From Streptomyces sp. NBC_00102 (GTDB lineage: Bacteria; Actinomycetota; Actinomycetes; Streptomycetales; Streptomycetaceae), in contig NZ_JAPEMC010000001.1 of NCBI RefSeq assembly GCF_026343115.1, positions 2,480,001-2,544,000 on the forward strand: a stretch of 64,000 nt of DNA, given 5' to 3'. Made by a program: the position numbers and the translations under genes. The notes below the pieces were generated by a model. It was given only the letters and a program-made list of their open reading frames with translations. It searched no databases and had not been told where the DNA came from. Shown piece by piece: positions 62,362-64,000 of the stretch (positions are counted from its first letter, which is position 1; each line of letters opens with the position of its first letter).

Positions 62362-62453
62362 TTGTCGTCAATCCCTCTTTCGGGGGTTCGAGCCCCTCGC
62401 CGTGAAGCGTGGAGATGGGGCACTTCAGCAATGGTCTGAACGGGTCCCGGGAG

Positions 62454-62484
62454 GGCCGGCCGGATCACGTGGATCCGGCCGGCC
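62454..62484 (-). terminator. Intercistronic hairpin rpoB-rpoC
   Basis: GGCCGGCCGGATC / GATCCGGCCGGCC, a perfect 13-bp stem with a 5-base loop, right after the rpoB stop. It likely adjusts or stabilises rather than fully stops the transcript, because rpoC has to be expressed with rpoB. Confidence 0.7.
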
Positions 62485-62490
62485 TACCCG

Positions 62491-64000
62491 TCAGACCTCT
62501 TCGACGCTGCTCGGCTCGCGCCGGGACAGGTCGATACCGAGTTCCTCCGCCGCGCGGAAGACGTCCTCGTCCGTGTCGCGCATCTCGATGGACATGCCGT
62601 CCGAGGACAGCACCTCCACGTTGAGGCAGAGCGACTGCATTTCCTTGATGAGCACCTTGAAGGACTCAGGGATGCCCGGCTCAGGGATGTTCTCGCCCTT
62701 GACGATGGCCTCGTAGACCTTCACGCGGCCGGTCACGTCGTCGGACTTGATCGTCAGCAGCTCCTGGAGGGCGTACGCGGCGCCGTAAGCCTCAAGGGCC
62801 CACACCTCCATCTCTCCGAAGCGCTGACCACCGAACTGAGCCTTACCACCGAGCGGCTGCTGGGTGATCATGGAGTACGGGCCGGTCGAACGAGCGTGGA
62901 GCTTGTCGTCGACCAGGTGGTGCAGCTTGAGGATGTACATGTACCCGACCGAGACCGGGTCCGGGAACGGCTCACCGGAGCGGCCGTCGAACAGCTGGGC
63001 CTTTCCGGAGGGCTGAACCAGGCGGTCGCCGTCGCGGTTCGGGATCGTGGCGTTGAACAGACCACTGATCTCGTCCTCGCGCGCACCGTCGAAGACGGGC
63101 GTGGCGACGTTGGTGCCGGGCGCGACCTGGTCGGCGCCGATGGCCTGGAGCCGCTGGGCCCACTCGTCACCGAGGCCGGAGACGTCCCAGCCGCGGCTGG
63201 CGAGCCAGCCGAGGTGGATCTCCAGGACCTGTCCCGGGTTCATTCGGGACGGGACACCCAGCGGGTTGAGGATGATGTCGACCGGGGTGCCGTCCTCGAG
63301 GAACGGCATGTCCTCGATGGGCAGGATCTTCGAGATGACGCCCTTGTTGCCGTGACGGCCGGCGAGCTTGTCACCATCGGTGATCTTGCGCTTCTGCGCG
63401 ACGTAGACGCGGACCAGCTGGTTCACGCCCGGCGGCAGCTCGTCGCCCTCTTCGCGGTCGAAGACGCGGACACCGATGACCTTGCCGATCTCACCGTGCG
63501 GCACCTTCAGCGAGGTGTCGCGCACTTCGCGCGCCTTCTCACCGAAGATCGCGCGGAGCAGGCGCTCCTCGGGGGTCAGCTCGGTCTCGCCCTTGGGCGT
63601 GACCTTGCCGACGAGGATGTCGCCGGCGACGACCTCGGCACCGATACGGATGATGCCGCGCTCGTCGAGGTCCGCGAGGACCTCTTCGGAGACGTTCGGG
63701 ATGTCCCGGGTGATCTCCTCCGGGCCGAGCTTGGTGTCACGGGCGTCGACCTCGTGCTCCTCGATGTGGATCGAGGAGAGGACGTCGTCCTGCACGAGGC
63801 GCTGCGACAGGATGATCGCGTCCTCGTAGTTGTGACCCTCCCACGGCATGAACGCCACGAGCAGGTTCTTGCCCAGGGCCATCTCACCGTTCTCGGTGGC
63901 CGGTCCGTCGGCGAGCACCTGGTCGGCGATGACCCGGTCGCCCTCGGAGACGACGACCTTCTGGTTGACCGAGGTGCCCTGGTTGGAGCGCATGAACTTG
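62491..64000 (-). CDS. rpoB: RNA polymerase subunit beta, C-terminal part (runs off the right edge)
   Basis: About 502 C-terminal residues; the reading continues past the edge (KF before [15 protein letters not shown]). Seen here: [100 protein letters not shown] and [20 protein letters not shown]. These regions are near-invariant. The rifampicin-binding region is not in the window. Confidence 0.98.
   Translation of the reverse strand, partial: KFMRSNQGTSVNQKVVVSEGDRVIADQVLADGPATENGEMALGKNLLVAFMPWEGHNYEDAIILSQRLVQDDVLSSIHIEEHEVDARDTKLGPEEITRDIPNVSEEVLADLDERGIIRIGAEVVAGDILVGKVTPKGETELTPEERLLRAIFGEKAREVRDTSLKVPHGEIGKVIGVRVFDREEGDELPPGVNQLVRVYVAQKRKITDGDKLAGRHGNKGVISKILPIEDMPFLEDGTPVDIILNPLGVPSRMNPGQVLEIHLGWLASRGWDVSGLGDEWAQRLQAIGADQVAPGTNVATPVFDGAREDEISGLFNATIPNRDGDRLVQPSGKAQLFDGRSGEPFPDPVSVGYMYILKLHHLVDDKLHARSTGPYSMITQQPLGGKAQFGGQRFGEMEVWALEAYGAAYALQELLTIKSDDVTGRVKVYEAIVKGENIPEPGIPESFKVLIKEMQSLCLNVEVLSSDGMSIEMRDTDEDVFRAAEELGIDLSRREPSSVEEV

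Overview
The window is high-GC actinobacterial DNA, almost certainly from Streptomyces or a close relative. The gene order supports this (rpoB-rpoC-rpsL-rpsG-fusA-tuf, then rpsJ to rplQ-truA, then rplM-rpsI-glmM-coaA). So do the many GTG starts, the strong codon-position GC bias, and the typical Streptomyces accessory families. No rRNA or tRNA gene was seen.

Layout. (1) 1-6.8 kb: the 5' part of a secreted RHS-type protein runs off the left edge. It is divergent from a two-gene operon for a DNRLRE/FG-GAP secreted protein and a lipoprotein. (2) 7-17.8 kb: coaA, glmM, rpsI-rplM, an ABC-F ATPase, a membrane protein, a very long tandem-GT2 glycosyltransferase and truA. (3) 17.9-34.3 kb, all on the minus strand: the complete S10-spc-alpha block from rpsJ to rplQ, with secY, adk, map, infA and rpoA. 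Many start and stop codons overlap, and several strong hairpins divide it into transcription units. (4) 35-52.2 kb: an accessory region between the two translation blocks. It holds a ProC-like reductase, an orphan VapB-like antitoxin, a NUDIX/DUF4406 pair divergent from a DeoR regulator, and a frameshifted IS5-type element. It also holds an IS256-type element that splits a SUKH-4 gene, a predicted RNA-repair operon, and a set of small metabolic genes ending in a strong bidirectional terminator. (5) 52.3-64 kb, minus strand: tuf, fusA, rpsG, rpsL, a membrane/NTase-like gene pair, rpoC and the 3' part of rpoB.

How the genes work together. Most of the window is the core translation and transcription machinery: ribosomal proteins, EF-Tu, EF-G, IF-1, RNA polymerase alpha, beta and beta', SecY, MetAP, Adk and TruA. 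The most interesting accessory system is at 45.3-49.3 kb. An RNA ligase fused to a P-loop kinase overlaps by one base a three-domain protein: an MJ1316/DUF504-like RNA-end-recognition domain, an endonuclease/exonuclease/phosphatase domain, and a poly(A) polymerase module that looks eukaryotic. Together these could kinase, trim, tail and seal broken RNA ends. Other notable observations are a 25-nt element with one mismatch shared by the rpsJ and rpsL leaders at nearly the same distance from the start codon, and an exact 8-bp target duplication that allows the interrupted SUKH-4 gene to be reconstructed.

Limits. All family calls come from reading motifs; no database search was run. Stem coordinates were taken from the sequence by eye. 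Transcription start sites are inferred only.
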